Positions 39,479-52,705 of a DNA stretch of 64,000 nucleotides are shown here, piece by piece. Position numbers and translations under genes: made by a program. The notes beneath the pieces are model-generated. The model made no database searches. It had not been told where the DNA came from and worked only from the letters and a program-made list of their open reading frames with translations. The stretch comes from Seongchinamella sediminis (GTDB lineage: Bacteria; Pseudomonadota; Gammaproteobacteria; Pseudomonadales; Halieaceae): NCBI RefSeq assembly GCF_003457605.1, contig NZ_QRAN01000014.1, forward strand, positions 1 to 64,000. The letters are read 5' to 3'. Within the stretch, counting starts at the first letter, position 1. Each line of letters begins with the position of its first letter.

Positions 39479-40006
39479 ATGTCTAGAGTCGCAAATAATC
39501 CGGTACAACTGCCCAGCGGTGTAGAGATCAAGCTTAACGGCAGTGATCTTACCGTCAAAGGCAGCAAAGGTACGCTGGAGCTGTCATTGGTAGACGGCGT
39601 ACAGGTGAACCAGGATGACAACGTCTTGACCTTCGCTTACGAGTCCGACAAGTCCAAGGCAATGGCCGGGACCACGCGCGCACTGGTAAACAACATGGTC
39701 AAGGGCGTCAGCGAAGGCTGGGAGAAAAAGCTGGTTCTCAACGGTGTTGGTTACCGTGCCAAGGCTTCCGGTAACACCGTCAACCTGACCGTAGGTCTTT
39801 CCCACCCGGTAGATTACCAGCTGCCTGAGGGTGTTTCCGCGGAAACTCCCAGCCAGACCGAAATAGTGGTCAGGGGAATCGACAAGCAGGCCGTTGGCCA
39901 GGCAGCTGCCGAGATTCGCAGCTACCGACCACCGGAGCCGTACAAGGGTAAGGGTATTCGTTACGCTGACGAATATGTCCGTCGTAAAGAAGCCAAGAAG
40001 AAGTAG
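39479..40006 (+). CDS. rplF: 50S ribosomal protein L6 (uL6)
   Basis: 175 residues ([50 protein letters not shown]). It stabilises the sarcin-ricin loop region where elongation factors bind. Confidence 0.98.
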   Translation: MSRVANNPVQLPSGVEIKLNGSDLTVKGSKGTLELSLVDGVQVNQDDNVLTFAYESDKSKAMAGTTRALVNNMVKGVSEGWEKKLVLNGVGYRAKASGNTVNLTVGLSHPVDYQLPEGVSAETPSQTEIVVRGIDKQAVGQAAAEIRSYRPPEPYKGKGIRYADEYVRRKEAKKK

Positions 40007-40018
40007 TAGGTACTAGAC

Positions 40019-40369
40019 ATGAGTGCAAAGAATGATTCAAGGCTGCGTCGCGCCCGTCGCGCTCGCGCCCGTATGCGCACCCAGGGCGTAAACCGCCTCA
40101 GCGTGCACCGTACTCCCCGGCACATCTATGCCCAGGTAATTGCACCGGAAGGTGACAAGGTGCTGGCGAGTGCTTCTACCCTGGACGCGGACCTGCGTAA
40201 AGGCGCAACAGGTAATGTCGATGCAGCCGCGGCCGTGGGCAAGCTGGTTGCCGAGCGCGCCAGGGCCGCTGGCATTGAGACGGTTGCCTTCGATCGTGCG
40301 GGTTACAAGTATCACGGACGGGTCAAGGCCCTGGCCGACGCCGCCCGTGAAAGTGGACTGGAATTCTAA
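40019..40369 (+). CDS. rplR: 50S ribosomal protein L18 (uL18)
   Basis: 116 residues ([59 protein letters not shown]). A 5S rRNA-binding protein. Confidence 0.98.
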   Translation: MSAKNDSRLRRARRARARMRTQGVNRLSVHRTPRHIYAQVIAPEGDKVLASASTLDADLRKGATGNVDAAAAVGKLVAERARAAGIETVAFDRAGYKYHGRVKALADAARESGLEF

Positions 40370-40380
40370 GGTAACAAGAT

Positions 40381-40896
40381 ATGGCTTTTAACGAGCAGAA
40401 GAAGCAGCAGCAGACCGAAGGCGATCTCCAGGAGAAGCTGGTACAGGTCAACCGTGTCGCCAAAGTGGTTAAAGGTGGCCGTATCTTCGGGTTTACCGCG
40501 CTGACTGTGGTCGGTGACGGCAACGGCAAGGTAGGTTTCGGTCGCGGCAAGGCCCGTGAGGTTCCGGTTGCTATCCAGAAGGCTATGGAAGCGGCGCGCC
40601 GCAACATGATCCAGGTTGAGCTGAATGACGGCACTATCCAGTACCCGGTGAAGGCCTCCCACGGCGCATCCAAGGTTTACATGCAGCCCGCCTCCGAAGG
40701 TACCGGTGTGATTGCCGGTGGTGCGATGCGCGCCGTGCTGGAAATTGCCGGTGTTCACAACGTGCTGGCCAAGTGCTACGGCTCCACCAACCCGGTGAAC
40801 GTGGTACGCGCAACTTTCAACGGCCTGCGTGATATGTCGGCTCCCGAAGACGTGGCTGCCAAGCGCGGCAAGTCCGTCGAAGAAATTTTGAACTAA
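40381..40896 (+). CDS. rpsE: 30S ribosomal protein S5 (uS5)
   Basis: 171 residues. The dsRBD-like N-terminal domain ([42 protein letters not shown]) carries the loop linked to fidelity and spectinomycin sensitivity; no unusual change was noticed in it. Confidence 0.98.
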   Translation: MAFNEQKKQQQTEGDLQEKLVQVNRVAKVVKGGRIFGFTALTVVGDGNGKVGFGRGKAREVPVAIQKAMEAARRNMIQVELNDGTIQYPVKASHGASKVYMQPASEGTGVIAGGAMRAVLEIAGVHNVLAKCYGSTNPVNVVRATFNGLRDMSAPEDVAAKRGKSVEEILN

Positions 40897-40914
40897 GTAT
40901 TGGGTTGATTAGCC

Positions 40915-41097
40915 ATGGCTAAAGCAATGATCAAGGTTACCCAGGTCAAGAGCACCAACGGTCGCCTCAAGAACCACAAGGCGTGCGTTGCCGGCCTCGG
41001 TCTGCGTCGTATTGGTCACACCGTGGAAGTGGAGGACACTCCTTCCGTCCGCGGCATGATCAACAAAGTTAACTACCTGGTACGGGTTGAGGACTGA
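40915..41097 (+). CDS. rpmD: 50S ribosomal protein L30 (uL30)
   Basis: 60 residues ([57 protein letters not shown]), the short bacterial form. Confidence 0.98.
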   Translation: MAKAMIKVTQVKSTNGRLKNHKACVAGLGLRRIGHTVEVEDTPSVRGMINKVNYLVRVED

Positions 41098-41100
41098 GTA

Positions 41101-41547
41101 ATGTCTGATGTAATGCGACTGAACACCCTGAGCTCCGCTCCGGGTGCCAGGAAAAACAGCAAGCGCGTTGGCCGTGGTATCGGCTCCGGCGTGGGCAAGA
41201 CCGCTGGTCGCGGTCACAAGGGCCAGAAGTCTCGTTCCGGCGGCACTGTACGTCCGGGCTTTGAGGGTGGCCAGATGCCACTGCAGAAGCGTCTGCCCAA
41301 GTACGGCTTCACTTCGCGTATGGCCCGTACTACCGCGCAGGTTCGCCTTTCCGAGCTCAATGCAGTGGAAGTCGATGTTGTCGACCTGGATGCGCTCAAA
41401 GCAGCCGATCTGGTCAAGGGCAATGTCACTCGCGCCCGGGTGTTTCTCTCCGGTGAACTGGGTAAAGCGCTGACCATCAAGGGAATCGCGGTAACCAAGG
41501 GTGCCCGCGAAGCTATTGAGAAGGCCGGCGGAAAAGTCGAGGAATAA
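41101..41547 (+). CDS. rplO: 50S ribosomal protein L15 (uL15)
   Basis: 148 residues ([41 protein letters not shown]). From ATG 41101 it has four more N-terminal residues than usual; ATG 41113 would give the standard N-terminus, but GAGG fits the upstream start better. Its stop abuts the secY ATG. Confidence 0.97.
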   Translation: MSDVMRLNTLSSAPGARKNSKRVGRGIGSGVGKTAGRGHKGQKSRSGGTVRPGFEGGQMPLQKRLPKYGFTSRMARTTAQVRLSELNAVEVDVVDLDALKAADLVKGNVTRARVFLSGELGKALTIKGIAVTKGAREAIEKAGGKVEE

Positions 41548-42876
41548 ATGGCTCAAGGACAGCTGCCCTCAGTAAACAAGGCAGGCATGGGCGAGCTTTT
41601 TGCTCGCCTTCGTTTTGTTTTACTGGCAATTATTGTGTACAGGATCGGGACCCATATCCCGGTCCCGGGAATTGACCCCAACCAGCTGGCAGCATTGTTC
41701 AACCAGAACCAGGGCACCATTCTGGGTCTGGCCAACATGTTCTCCGGCGGCGCCCTGGAGCGGATGAGTATCCTGGCGCTGGGTATCATGCCTTACATCT
41801 CTGCATCGATCATCATGCAGCTGATGGCGGCGGTGACGCCACAGCTGGAACAGCTGAAAAAAGAGGGCGAGTCTGGCCGCCGTAAAATCAGCCAGTACAC
41901 GCGCTACCTGACGGTAGTGCTGGCTATTATCCAGGCCACTGGTATGACCGTGGGTATGGCCAACCAGGGTATGAGTTACGACACATCACTGCTGTTTTAC
42001 GTGATTGCCATTACTTCCCTGGTTACCGGCGCAGTCTTCATGATGTGGCTGGGAGAGCAGATTACAGAAAAGGGTGTAGGCAACGGTATTTCACTGTTGA
42101 TCTTCGCCGGTATTGTCGCCGGTCTGCCGTCGGCAATCGGCCAGTCGCTGGAGCAGGCGCGTCAGGGTGAACTCAATATCCTGATCCTGCTGTTCATCCT
42201 GGCCCTGGCGATCGCGGTGATCTACATGATTGTGTTCATCGAACGCGGCCAGCGCCGCATTACGGTGAACTATGCCAAGCGGCAACAGGGCCGCAAGATG
42301 TACCAGGCGCAGAGCTCGCACCTGCCCCTGAAAGTGAACATGGCGGGTGTAATCCCGGCTATTTTCGCCAGTAGCATCCTGCTGTTCCCGGCGTCCATAG
42401 CCCAGTGGTTCGGCTCCTCCGGGGGCGCTGACTGGCTGCAGGACCTGGCCGTGGCTATTGGCCCCGGACAGCCGTTGAACATCCTGCTGTTTACTGTGTT
42501 TGTGGTGTTTTTCTGCTTCTTCTATACGGCGTTGATGTTCAACCCGCAGGAAGTGGCTGACAACCTGAAGCGTTCCGGCGCGTTTGTGCCCGGCATACGC
42601 CCGGGCCAGCAGACTGCCAACTATATCGATGGCGTGCTGACCCGGTTGACGGTATTCGGTTCGGCGTATATCGCGCTGGTCTGCCTGATGCCCCAGTTCC
42701 TGGTGGTGATGTGGAACGTGCCCTTTTACCTGGGCGGTACCTCACTGCTGATTGTGGTTGTTGTGGTAATGGATTTTATGGCCCAGGTGCAAAGCCACCT
42801 GATGTCTCACCAGTATGATTCGGTGATGAAGAAGGCCAACCTGAAGAATTATGGTGGTGCCGGGCGCGTACGCTAA
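41548..42876 (+). CDS. secY: Protein translocase channel subunit SecY
   Basis: 442 residues with about ten membrane segments. The core pore of the Sec translocon. Typical stretches: [35 protein letters not shown], the large cytoplasmic loop with [43 protein letters not shown], and the C-terminal [37 protein letters not shown]. It starts directly after the rplO stop in the spc operon. Confidence 0.98.
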   Translation: MAQGQLPSVNKAGMGELFARLRFVLLAIIVYRIGTHIPVPGIDPNQLAALFNQNQGTILGLANMFSGGALERMSILALGIMPYISASIIMQLMAAVTPQLEQLKKEGESGRRKISQYTRYLTVVLAIIQATGMTVGMANQGMSYDTSLLFYVIAITSLVTGAVFMMWLGEQITEKGVGNGISLLIFAGIVAGLPSAIGQSLEQARQGELNILILLFILALAIAVIYMIVFIERGQRRITVNYAKRQQGRKMYQAQSSHLPLKVNMAGVIPAIFASSILLFPASIAQWFGSSGGADWLQDLAVAIGPGQPLNILLFTVFVVFFCFFYTALMFNPQEVADNLKRSGAFVPGIRPGQQTANYIDGVLTRLTVFGSAYIALVCLMPQFLVVMWNVPFYLGGTSLLIVVVVVMDFMAQVQSHLMSHQYDSVMKKANLKNYGGAGRVR

Positions 42877-42905
42877 GCGCCCTTAACCGAAACGGAGAAG
42901 TAAAG

Positions 42906-43022
42906 ATGAAAGTACGTGCATCAGTAAAGAAGATCTGCCGCAACTGCAAGGTTGTGCGTCGTAACGGCGTTGTGCGGGTAATCTGCAACACAGATCCGCG
43001 TCACAAGCAGCGTCAGGGTTAA
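42906..43022 (+). CDS. rpmJ: 50S ribosomal protein L36 (bL36), zinc form
   Basis: A 38-residue protein read directly from the sequence: [19 protein letters not shown] followed by [19 protein letters not shown]. CxxC plus Cys and His (C11, C14, C27, H33) form the zinc-binding set. GGAG lies upstream. It closes the spc operon after secY, as in E. coli. Confidence 0.96.
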   Translation: MKVRASVKKICRNCKVVRRNGVVRVICNTDPRHKQRQG

Positions 43023-43035
43023 GTCCTGCGCACGG

Positions 43036-43064
43036 TTGATTTTTTGTAACGATATCGCTAGAAT
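43036..43064 (+). promoter_or_regulatory. Promoter of the alpha operon
   Basis: TTGATT (43036-43041) and TAGAAT (43059-43064) are 17 bases apart, in the 149-base gap between rpmJ and rpsM, about 108 bases before the rpsM ATG. The leader could hold the S4-binding structure known from E. coli, but I could not fold it with confidence. Confidence 0.7.
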
Positions 43065-43171
43065 GCTGCGCCTTTCGCGCCCGACCCGCTGATTTTTCCG
43101 TATTTTCGAGTGAAATCAGGGGCTTGCGCCAAATCGCCCATTAAGCGAAAGACATTTTTGGAGAAAGTTGG

Positions 43172-43528
43172 ATGGCTCGTATTGCCGGCGTCAACATACC
43201 CGATAACAAGCATGCTGTTATCTCACTGACATACATCTACGGTGTGGGTCGCACTACTGCGAAGCAGCTGTGCGCCGCTACCGGTGTTGAGGAAAGCGCC
43301 AGGATTGGTGACCTTTCCGAAGAGCAGATGGACGCCCTGCGTGGCAAAGTCGCCGAGATGAGCGTTGAAGGTGACCTCCGTCGTGAAGTCTCCATGAACA
43401 TCAAGCGCCTGATGGACCTGGGCTGCAACCGTGGCCTGCGTCACCGCCGTGGCCTGCCGCTGCGCGGTCAGCGCACCAAGACCAATGCGCGCACCCGCAA
43501 GGGACCGCGTAAGCCGATTCGCAAGTAA
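43172..43528 (+). CDS. rpsM: 30S ribosomal protein S13 (uS13)
   Basis: 118 residues ([54 protein letters not shown]). It forms bridges to the 50S subunit and touches P-site tRNA. First gene of the alpha operon. Confidence 0.98.
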   Translation: MARIAGVNIPDNKHAVISLTYIYGVGRTTAKQLCAATGVEESARIGDLSEEQMDALRGKVAEMSVEGDLRREVSMNIKRLMDLGCNRGLRHRRGLPLRGQRTKTNARTRKGPRKPIRK

Positions 43529-43615
43529 GGGCAAGACCGAAGTCCCCCCTCAGCGAATTCTTTTTAGTGTAGCTGCACCTAAGTGCAGTGTTGATATTAA
43601 AGTAGGAAGTACGAT

Positions 43616-44008
43616 ATGGCCAAGCCAGGTGCCAAAGGCACTCGCAAGAAAATCACAAAGACTGTCGTGGACGGAATCGCCCACGTACATGCATCTTTCA
43701 ACAACACCATCATCACCATTACCGATCGCCAGGGCAACACCCTGAGTTGGGCCACCGCTGGTGGTTCCGGTTTCCGCGGTTCTCGTAAGAGCACCCCGTT
43801 CGCAGCCCAGGTTGCTGCAGAGCGTGCCGGAGAAGCCGCCAAGGAATATGGTCTGAAGAATCTCGACGTGCAGGTCAAGGGCCCCGGACCGGGTCGCGAA
43901 TCTGCTGTTCGCGCGCTGAACGCTTGTGGTTACAAGATCAGCAACATCACTGACGTCACGCCGATTCCCCACAACGGCTGCCGTCCGCCCAAGAAACGTC
44001 GCGTGTAA
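43616..44008 (+). CDS. rpsK: 30S ribosomal protein S11 (uS11)
   Basis: 130 residues ([50 protein letters not shown]). The C-terminal [15 protein letters not shown] is the family ending. It lines the E-site mRNA path. Confidence 0.98.
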   Translation: MAKPGAKGTRKKITKTVVDGIAHVHASFNNTIITITDRQGNTLSWATAGGSGFRGSRKSTPFAAQVAAERAGEAAKEYGLKNLDVQVKGPGPGRESAVRALNACGYKISNITDVTPIPHNGCRPPKKRRV

Positions 44009-44041
44009 CACCACGACAAGCGCTTAGAGGAAGAAATAGAC

Positions 44042-44662
44042 ATGGCTCGATATATTGGACCCAAGTGCAAGCTCTCCCGTCGTGAAGGAACCGACCTGTT
44101 CCTGAAGAGCGGTGTGCGCGCACTGGAAAGCAAGTGTAAAGCAGAAGCAATCCCCGGCCAGCACGGCGCCCGTCGCGGCCGCCTGTCCGACTTCGGGGTA
44201 CAGTTGCGTGAGAAGCAAAAGGTGCGCCGTATTTATGGCGTGCTGGAGAAGCAGTTCCGCAACTACTACAAAAAAGCGGCCCGCCAGAAGGGGCCCACTG
44301 GCGAGAACCTCCTGCAGTTGCTGGAATCCCGCCTGGATAACGTGGTTTACCGCATGGGCTTCGGCTCAACCCGCTCGGAAGCGCGGCAGCTGGTTGCCCA
44401 CAAGGCAATCCTGGTGAACGGTGAAGTAGTGAATATTGCCTCCTATCAGGTGCAAGCAGGTGACGTCGTGTCCCTGCGTGAAAAGGCCAAGAAGCAGCTG
44501 CGTGTGCAGTCTGCCCTGGCCCTGGCAGCCCAGCGCGGCGAGCCCGAGTGGATTGAAGTAAACACGGACAAACTCGAAGGTACCTTCAAGTCCGTCCCCG
44601 ATCGCCAGGATCTCTCCTCCGAGATCAACGAAAACCTGATCGTCGAACTTTACTCCAAGTAA
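44042..44662 (+). CDS. rpsD: 30S ribosomal protein S4 (uS4)
   Basis: 206 residues ([24 protein letters not shown]), with an S4 RNA-binding domain at about 96-160 ([50 protein letters not shown]). A 16S assembly nucleator and likely repressor of this operon. It lacks the zinc-type cysteine set. Confidence 0.98.
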   Translation: MARYIGPKCKLSRREGTDLFLKSGVRALESKCKAEAIPGQHGARRGRLSDFGVQLREKQKVRRIYGVLEKQFRNYYKKAARQKGPTGENLLQLLESRLDNVVYRMGFGSTRSEARQLVAHKAILVNGEVVNIASYQVQAGDVVSLREKAKKQLRVQSALALAAQRGEPEWIEVNTDKLEGTFKSVPDRQDLSSEINENLIVELYSK

Positions 44663-44695
44663 TCCACCGAAGGATCAACCTAAAAGGTGCCCCGA

Positions 44696-45700
44696 ATGCA
44701 GAGTGCAGTGAACGAATTTTTGACCCCGCGCGTGATCAATGTTGATGAGAAGAACAGCACACGCGCCCAGGTAACCCTGGAACCCCTGGAGCGTGGCTTT
44801 GGCCACACCCTGGGCAATGCCTTGCGTCGCATCCTGCTGTCTTCCATGCCCGGTTGTGCCATCACCGAGGTGGAAATTGACGGCGTATTGCATGAATACA
44901 GTGCAATCGAAGGCGTGCAGGAAGATGTGATCGAGATCCTGCTGAACCTCAAGGGCGTTGCCCTGGTAATGAACGGCAAGGAAGAGGCCGAGCTGACCCT
45001 GAGCAAAAAGGGTGCCGGTGCGGTTACCGCCGCCGATATCCAGGTTGACCACGATATCGAGATCCGTAACCCGGATCACGTCATCTGTCACCTGAATGGC
45101 GCGTCCGAAATCAACATGAAGTTGACCGTTGCCCGCGGCCGCGGCTACTCGCCCGCTGATTCCCGGGTGAACCCGGAAGAGGAAACCCGCTCTATCGGCC
45201 GTCTGCAGCTGGACGCCACATTCTCCCCGGTACACCGCGTGTCCTACGTGGTCGACTCTGCCCGTGTGGAGCAGCGTACCGACCTGGACAAGCTGATTCT
45301 GGACCTGGAGACCAACGGCACCATCGACCCGGAAGAGGCGATCCGTCGGGCCGCGACCATTCTGCAGCAGCAGCTGGCCGTGTTCGTCGACCTGGAAAGT
45401 GAATCCGAGTCCGAGTCTGTAGAGGAAGAGGACGAGGTGGATCCGATTCTGCTGCGTCCGGTTGACGACCTGGAGCTGACCGTTCGCTCCGCCAACTGCC
45501 TCAAGGCCGAAAATATTTACTACATCGGTGACCTGGTACAGCGTACCGAGGTGGAGCTGCTGAAAACCCCGAACCTGGGTAAGAAGTCTCTCACCGAGAT
45601 CAAGGACGTGCTGGCGTCACGCGGTCTGTCCCTGGGCATGCGCCTGGACAACTGGCCGCCTGCCAGCCTGAAAAACGACGACCGGGTGCTTAGCGCCTGA
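44696..45700 (+). CDS. rpoA: RNA polymerase alpha subunit
   Basis: 334 residues from ATG 44696 ([20 protein letters not shown]); a GTG three codons upstream is in frame. The N-terminal assembly domain has [22 protein letters not shown]. An acidic linker ([14 protein letters not shown] at about 235-250) joins it to the C-terminal domain ([46 protein letters not shown]) that binds UP elements and activators. AAGG precedes the start. Confidence 0.98.
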   Translation: MQSAVNEFLTPRVINVDEKNSTRAQVTLEPLERGFGHTLGNALRRILLSSMPGCAITEVEIDGVLHEYSAIEGVQEDVIEILLNLKGVALVMNGKEEAELTLSKKGAGAVTAADIQVDHDIEIRNPDHVICHLNGASEINMKLTVARGRGYSPADSRVNPEEETRSIGRLQLDATFSPVHRVSYVVDSARVEQRTDLDKLILDLETNGTIDPEEAIRRAATILQQQLAVFVDLESESESESVEEEDEVDPILLRPVDDLELTVRSANCLKAENIYYIGDLVQRTEVELLKTPNLGKKSLTEIKDVLASRGLSLGMRLDNWPPASLKNDDRVLSA

Positions 45701-45760
45701 GCCGCCCGGTCAACCAGATAGCAGTGCTGAGATAGCACCCTTAAACATAGGATTGGAAAA

Positions 45761-46147
45761 ATGCGTCATCGTCACAGTGGACGTCAGCTGAACCGCAACA
45801 GTTCTCACCGCAAGGCCATGTTCCGTAACATGACCATCTCCCTGGTTGAGCACGAGTTGATCAAGACAACCCTGCCCAAGGCAAAAGAGCTGCGCAGCTA
45901 TGCTGAGCCGCTGATTACCCTGGCCAAGAAAGACAGCGTCGCCAATCGTCGCCTGGCTTTCGACCGCACCCGCAGCAAGGAAGCGGTCGGCAAGCTGTTC
46001 AACGAGCTGGGCCCGCGCTACCAGGATCGCCCCGGTGGCTATATCCGCATTCTCAAGTGTGGCTACCGCGCCGGCGACAAGGCCCCCATGGCCTATGTCG
46101 AGCTGGTGGATCGTCCCCAGATCGAATCCTTCGACGACGAGGATTGA
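45761..46147 (+). CDS. rplQ: 50S ribosomal protein L17 (bL17)
   Basis: 128 residues ([45 protein letters not shown]). Last gene of the ribosomal block, followed 24 bases later by a strong terminator. Confidence 0.98.
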   Translation: MRHRHSGRQLNRNSSHRKAMFRNMTISLVEHELIKTTLPKAKELRSYAEPLITLAKKDSVANRRLAFDRTRSKEAVGKLFNELGPRYQDRPGGYIRILKCGYRAGDKAPMAYVELVDRPQIESFDDED

Positions 46148-46171
46148 GTCCCCGGGGTGAGTGACGCTGAA

Positions 46172-46196
46172 AAGCCGGGCTGGTCCCGGCTTTTTT
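46172..46196 (+). terminator. Rho-independent terminator of the alpha operon
   Basis: AAGCCGGG (46172-46179) pairs with the following CCCGGCTT (46185-46192) over a five-base loop and runs into T residues to 46196. Confidence 0.92.
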
Positions 46197-46202
46197 GTGT
46201 CC

Positions 46203-46264
46203 GCGCTGCAGGGATGTGCGACCGGGCGCAAGGCCCGGTCGCGGCTGATTTAATCTTGCAGCGC
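46203..46264. repeat. Nested stem-loop between rplQ and the fasciclin gene
   Basis: A perfect inner stem of 10 bp (46218-46227 with 46233-46242) sits inside a second, 8-bp outer stem (GCGCTGCA 46203-46210 with TGCAGCGC 46257-46264). The 13-mer GGTCGCGGCTGAT at 46237-46249 recurs exactly at 16549-16561, where it also follows a GCGACC arm, which suggests a short dispersed REP-like repeat. Confidence 0.55.
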
Positions 46265-46270
46265 CGGTGA

Positions 46271-46786
46271 TCAATCGTCCGGCAGCAGCACGCCGCCATC
46301 GAGCACATGCACCACACCGTTACAGGCGAATATATCGGTCTGCAGGATGGATACATCGTTAATGAAGGCGGTGCTGCCGTCGAGGGACGGGAAGGTGAAA
46401 TCGCGGTTGAGCATGCGGATCCTGCGGGAGTCCAGCACATCTGCCTCGTCGCGCTCACCGGGGGCGATATGGTACTTGAGAATCACGCCCAGCGTGTCCT
46501 CGTCCAGGGCTGAAACCAGGTCCAGACCGTCAGCCTCGTCGTCCTCCAGCACCGCTCTTGCCGCTGTATCAAAGGCGCCATTGGTGGGTGCGAATACGGT
46601 CAGGTTGCGGTTGCCGTCCAGAAAGCCGACCAGGCCTGCTTTCGCGGCCGCCGCGACGAGTGTGCTGAAATTCGGATTGCCTGCCGCAATGTCCTTGATC
46701 GATACCGCGTCAGGTGCTTTGCAGTTACCCGCGTAGGCCGCGGAACCCATGCTCATGGCGGCCGCCAGTGCCAGTACTTTTTTCAT
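46271..46786 (-). CDS. Secreted fasciclin-domain protein
   Basis: 171 residues. A Sec signal peptide (MKKVLALAAAMSMGSAAYA) is followed by one FAS1 domain at about 30-170. The H1 motif TVFAPTNGAFDTAA and the H2-type motif ACNGVVHVLDGGVLLP are clear, and YHIAPGE matches the conserved YH motif. FAS1 domains mediate adhesion or surface contacts; the exact role here is unknown. It is transcribed alone, toward the rplQ end. Confidence 0.88.
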   Translation of the reverse strand: MKKVLALAAAMSMGSAAYAGNCKAPDAVSIKDIAAGNPNFSTLVAAAAKAGLVGFLDGNRNLTVFAPTNGAFDTAARAVLEDDEADGLDLVSALDEDTLGVILKYHIAPGERDEADVLDSRRIRMLNRDFTFPSLDGSTAFINDVSILQTDIFACNGVVHVLDGGVLLPDD

Positions 46787-46938
46787 CGTCTTATCCTCGG
46801 TGCGTAAGTTTGGGAGCCCAGTGCCGCCGGGTGGGGCGGCACTGCAAAGGCTATTGTCGTTACGCGTTGAGAGGCGGGGCCAGATTCAGCCGGCAGGCGG
46901 ATTGCCGTCCAGCGCCCTGGTCAATTCCCGGACAAAGA

Positions 46939-49782
<2,844 letters not shown>

Positions 49783-49818
49783 TGCCAGTCAATTACCGCA
49801 GAAAAATCAGAACAGGAA

Positions 49819-49848
49819 AGTATATGCTGTCATTGTTACGGCTTGCAA
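49819..49848 (-). promoter_or_regulatory. Putative uvrA promoter
   Basis: On the minus strand TTGCAA (49848-49843) and TATACT (49824-49819) are separated by 18 bases, 37 bases upstream of the uvrA ATG. No SOS box overlaps it. Confidence 0.5.
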
Positions 49849-49989
49849 AGGGAAACAGACCTGCCGATCAGCACGCCGCCTTGGCCCGCAGCTTTCCCGC
49901 CAACGGGGCAGCGTGTTCGCCGGGCCGGAAACTGGTATCATGCGGCGCAAACTTCGAGAACCCTTTTCCACGTGATAACCGAACACCCC

Positions 49990-51180
49990 ATGACCCCGCT
50001 GGAGCGGCGCAGCGTCAGCTCTCTCGCTCTGTTGTACTGCTTCCGCATGCTCGGCCTGTTTATGGTGCTGCCATTGCTGGCCCTGTACGCAGTGGATTTG
50101 CCCGGGGCGGACCCCTTGACCATCGGTCTCGCACTGGGCGTCTATGGGCTGTCGCAGGCGCTGCTGCAGATTCCCCTGGGCTGGCTGTCGGACCAGGTGG
50201 GGCGCAAGCCGGTCATTATCGGTGGCTTGCTGGTGTTTGCCCTGGGCAGCGTGATTGCCGCCCTGGCTGACTCGATCTATGGGGTGGTGGCCGGGCGTGC
50301 ACTGCAGGGCGCAGGCGCCATCGCCAGCACGGTAATGGCCCTGGTCGCGGACCTCACCCGCGAGGAACAGCGCACCAAGGCCATGGCCCTGGTGGGAATG
50401 AGTATCGGCCTGTCCTTCGCCATCGCCCTGGTGCTGGGTCCGGCGGTGGCTGCCGCCGGCGGCCTCGGGGCCGTGTTCTGGTTTACCGCGCTGCTCGCCG
50501 TGGCCGGCATTGCGATCGTGTTGTTCCTGGTTCCTGTCCCCCCGCGTGGCCTGCGTCACGATGACGTGGGCGCGCGCAGCGGCCTGTTCCTGCGCAGCCT
50601 GCGGGATGCGGGCCTGCTGCGGCTTAATTTTGCGGTGTTCAGCCTGCACTTTATCCTGATGGCCCTGTTCCTGGTGGTCCCCGGCCTGCTGCTGGAGGTC
50701 GCCGGCCTGGATCGGGACAGCCACTGGATCGTCTACCTGCCGGCACTGGCGCTGTCGATCGCCGGCATGGTGCCGATGATGGTGCTGGCGGAGCGCAAGG
50801 GGCGCCTGCGGGAAATGTTCCTGCTCGGTATCGCCCTGCTGATGCTGGCCATGGCAATCATGTCTGTCGCGGCGCTGCCGGTGTTGGTTTACCTGGGAAT
50901 GTGGCTGTTTTTCGTCGGTTTCAATTATCTCGAAGCGACCCTGCCGTCACTGGTCAGCAAGTCTGTTTTCCAGGGCGGGAAGGGCACCGCATTGGGCATT
51001 TTTTCCACCTGCCAGTTTTTCGGCGCATTCGCCGGGGGCACGCTGGGCGGCTGGCTGGTTAAAACTGGCGGCAACAGCGCCCTGGTCATATGCTGCCTCG
51101 GTCTGGCCCTGGTCTGGCTGCTGGTGTTCCTGCCATCCCGTTCGGTGGCGACCGGGGCCGCTGCCACCACCGGGGAGTAG
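49990..51180 (+). CDS. MFS family transporter
   Basis: 396 residues from ATG 49990 (MTPLERRSVSSLALLYCFRMLGLFMVLPLLALYA), with about twelve membrane segments. The MFS loop motif between helices 2 and 3 is GWLSDQVGRKPVII. It belongs to the drug:H+ antiporter-like group (YajR-related in overall pattern), but without the extra C-terminal YAM domain of E. coli YajR. The substrate is unknown. It is followed three bases later by the FAD oxidoreductase. Confidence 0.85.
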   Translation: MTPLERRSVSSLALLYCFRMLGLFMVLPLLALYAVDLPGADPLTIGLALGVYGLSQALLQIPLGWLSDQVGRKPVIIGGLLVFALGSVIAALADSIYGVVAGRALQGAGAIASTVMALVADLTREEQRTKAMALVGMSIGLSFAIALVLGPAVAAAGGLGAVFWFTALLAVAGIAIVLFLVPVPPRGLRHDDVGARSGLFLRSLRDAGLLRLNFAVFSLHFILMALFLVVPGLLLEVAGLDRDSHWIVYLPALALSIAGMVPMMVLAERKGRLREMFLLGIALLMLAMAIMSVAALPVLVYLGMWLFFVGFNYLEATLPSLVSKSVFQGGKGTALGIFSTCQFFGAFAGGTLGGWLVKTGGNSALVICCLGLALVWLLVFLPSRSVATGAAATTGE

Positions 51181-51183
51181 CCG

Positions 51184-52584
51184 GTGAATCCGGCCGCTGC
51201 GCTCAGCCTGTGGATGGAGCAGGCTGACCCGGGACCGCTGCTCGCCCCACTCGACGGCGACACCCGTGCCGACGTGGTCATCGCCGGCGGCGGCTATACC
51301 GGCCTGTGGACGGCCTATTACCTCAAAACCCTGGCGCCGGCGCTGGAGGTCTGCGTGCTGGAGGCACAGCGCTGTGGCTTTGGCGCCTCCGGGCGCAATG
51401 GTGGCTGGATGATGGCCGCCCTGGAAGGGGAGACCCGGCTGCTGGCTGCCCTGGACGGGGAGCGACGGGGCCGGGTCAGGGCCCTGATCCACAGCATCCT
51501 GCCCGAGGTCGAAAGCGTGCTCGCGCAGCAGGGCATTGATTGTGACTATCATCGCGGCGGTGGTATCTATGCGGCCGCCCGCTATCCCGAGCAACTCGCC
51601 CTGCAGCGTGCATTGCTCGATGACTACCGGGCGGCGGGATTTGGCGATTCTGACGTCCACTGGCTGAGCGCTGCGGAACTGGGCGCCCGGCTGCGCATTG
51701 CCGATCCGCTGGGCGGGATTTACATCCCGCATATTGCCCGTATCCAGCCGGCCAGGCTGGTGCTCGGCCTGGTTCAATGCCTGCGCCAGCTGGGTGTCCG
51801 GATATACGAGCAGTCGCCGGTAATAGGCCTCGCACCCGGCCGTATGGTGACGGCAAGGGGGGCGGTGAAGGCGCCGACCAGACTGCTGGCGCTGGAGGGC
51901 TACAGCGCCAGCCTGCCCGCCGTACGGGGGCGGGTGCTGGCGATACAGAGCCGGATCGTTGCCACCGAGCCGCTGGATGACGCCCTCTGGGATGACCTCG
52001 GCCTGGCGGGGCGCGAGGTGTTCTGTGACGCCAGCCCCCTGATCACCTATGGCCAGCGCAGTGCCGATAACCGCATGGTGTTCGGCGCCCGCGGCAGCTA
52101 CCGCTTTGGCGGGGCTCCGCAGAGTGAATTCGGGGGCCGGGAACAGGAGTTCGGCGAGGTGAGGCGACTGCTGCAGGCCTGCTTCCCGCAGCTGGCGGCG
52201 GTCCCTGTCAGTCATTGCTGGGGCGGTACCCTGGGTGTTCCCCGCAGCGGTATCGCCCACGCGGTGTACGACCCGGTAACGGGCCTGGGCACCGCCGGGG
52301 GCTATTTTGGCGAGGGCGTGGGCGCCGCCAACCTCATGGCCCGTACCCTGGCGGACCAGGTGCTGGGCCGGGATACCGAACTGGCGCAGGCGCCCTGGGC
52401 CTTCTCCGGCGTTATCGAACGCAAGCTCAGGCGCTGGGAGCCGGAGCCGCTGCGCTGGCTGGGCTACCGGGCCATCGATACGATCCGCAGGCTGGAGGAA
52501 AGGCTGTACCAGCGCCAGGCGCCCGGCTGGCAGCGGCGCCCGGTGCAGGGTGCCAGCCGCTGGCTGGACCGGCGAATGACCTGA
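51184..52584 (+). CDS. FAD-dependent oxidoreductase (DAO family)
   Basis: 466 residues, GTG start. The dinucleotide-binding motif is DVVIAGGGYTGLWTAYYLKTLAP (residues 23-45), followed by FGASGRNGGWMMAALEGE, the flavin-contact loop typical of glycine/D-amino-acid oxidase-like and gamma-glutamylputrescine oxidase-like enzymes. The C-terminal FAD motif reads GGYFGEGVGAANLMARTLADQVLG. The substrate cannot be assigned; an amine or amino acid is likely. It is probably in an operon with the upstream MFS gene, which hints at import coupled to oxidation. Confidence 0.85.
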   Translation: MNPAAALSLWMEQADPGPLLAPLDGDTRADVVIAGGGYTGLWTAYYLKTLAPALEVCVLEAQRCGFGASGRNGGWMMAALEGETRLLAALDGERRGRVRALIHSILPEVESVLAQQGIDCDYHRGGGIYAAARYPEQLALQRALLDDYRAAGFGDSDVHWLSAAELGARLRIADPLGGIYIPHIARIQPARLVLGLVQCLRQLGVRIYEQSPVIGLAPGRMVTARGAVKAPTRLLALEGYSASLPAVRGRVLAIQSRIVATEPLDDALWDDLGLAGREVFCDASPLITYGQRSADNRMVFGARGSYRFGGAPQSEFGGREQEFGEVRRLLQACFPQLAAVPVSHCWGGTLGVPRSGIAHAVYDPVTGLGTAGGYFGEGVGAANLMARTLADQVLGRDTELAQAPWAFSGVIERKLRRWEPEPLRWLGYRAIDTIRRLEERLYQRQAPGWQRRPVQGASRWLDRRMT

Positions 52585-52705
52585 GCAGCCGGATGGCCGC
52601 ATCGGATGCAAATCGGTCGCTGGCGCTGTCGCAATTCAACAGTGGGATTGCTATAGTCCTGCATTCACTGAAAACAGCTTTTTGAGATTTCAATCGAGGT
52701 AATGT

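Noticed and set aside
52626-52642. LexA (SOS) box upstream of ssb
   Set aside because: CTGT and ACAG are separated by nine bases rather than the required eight.
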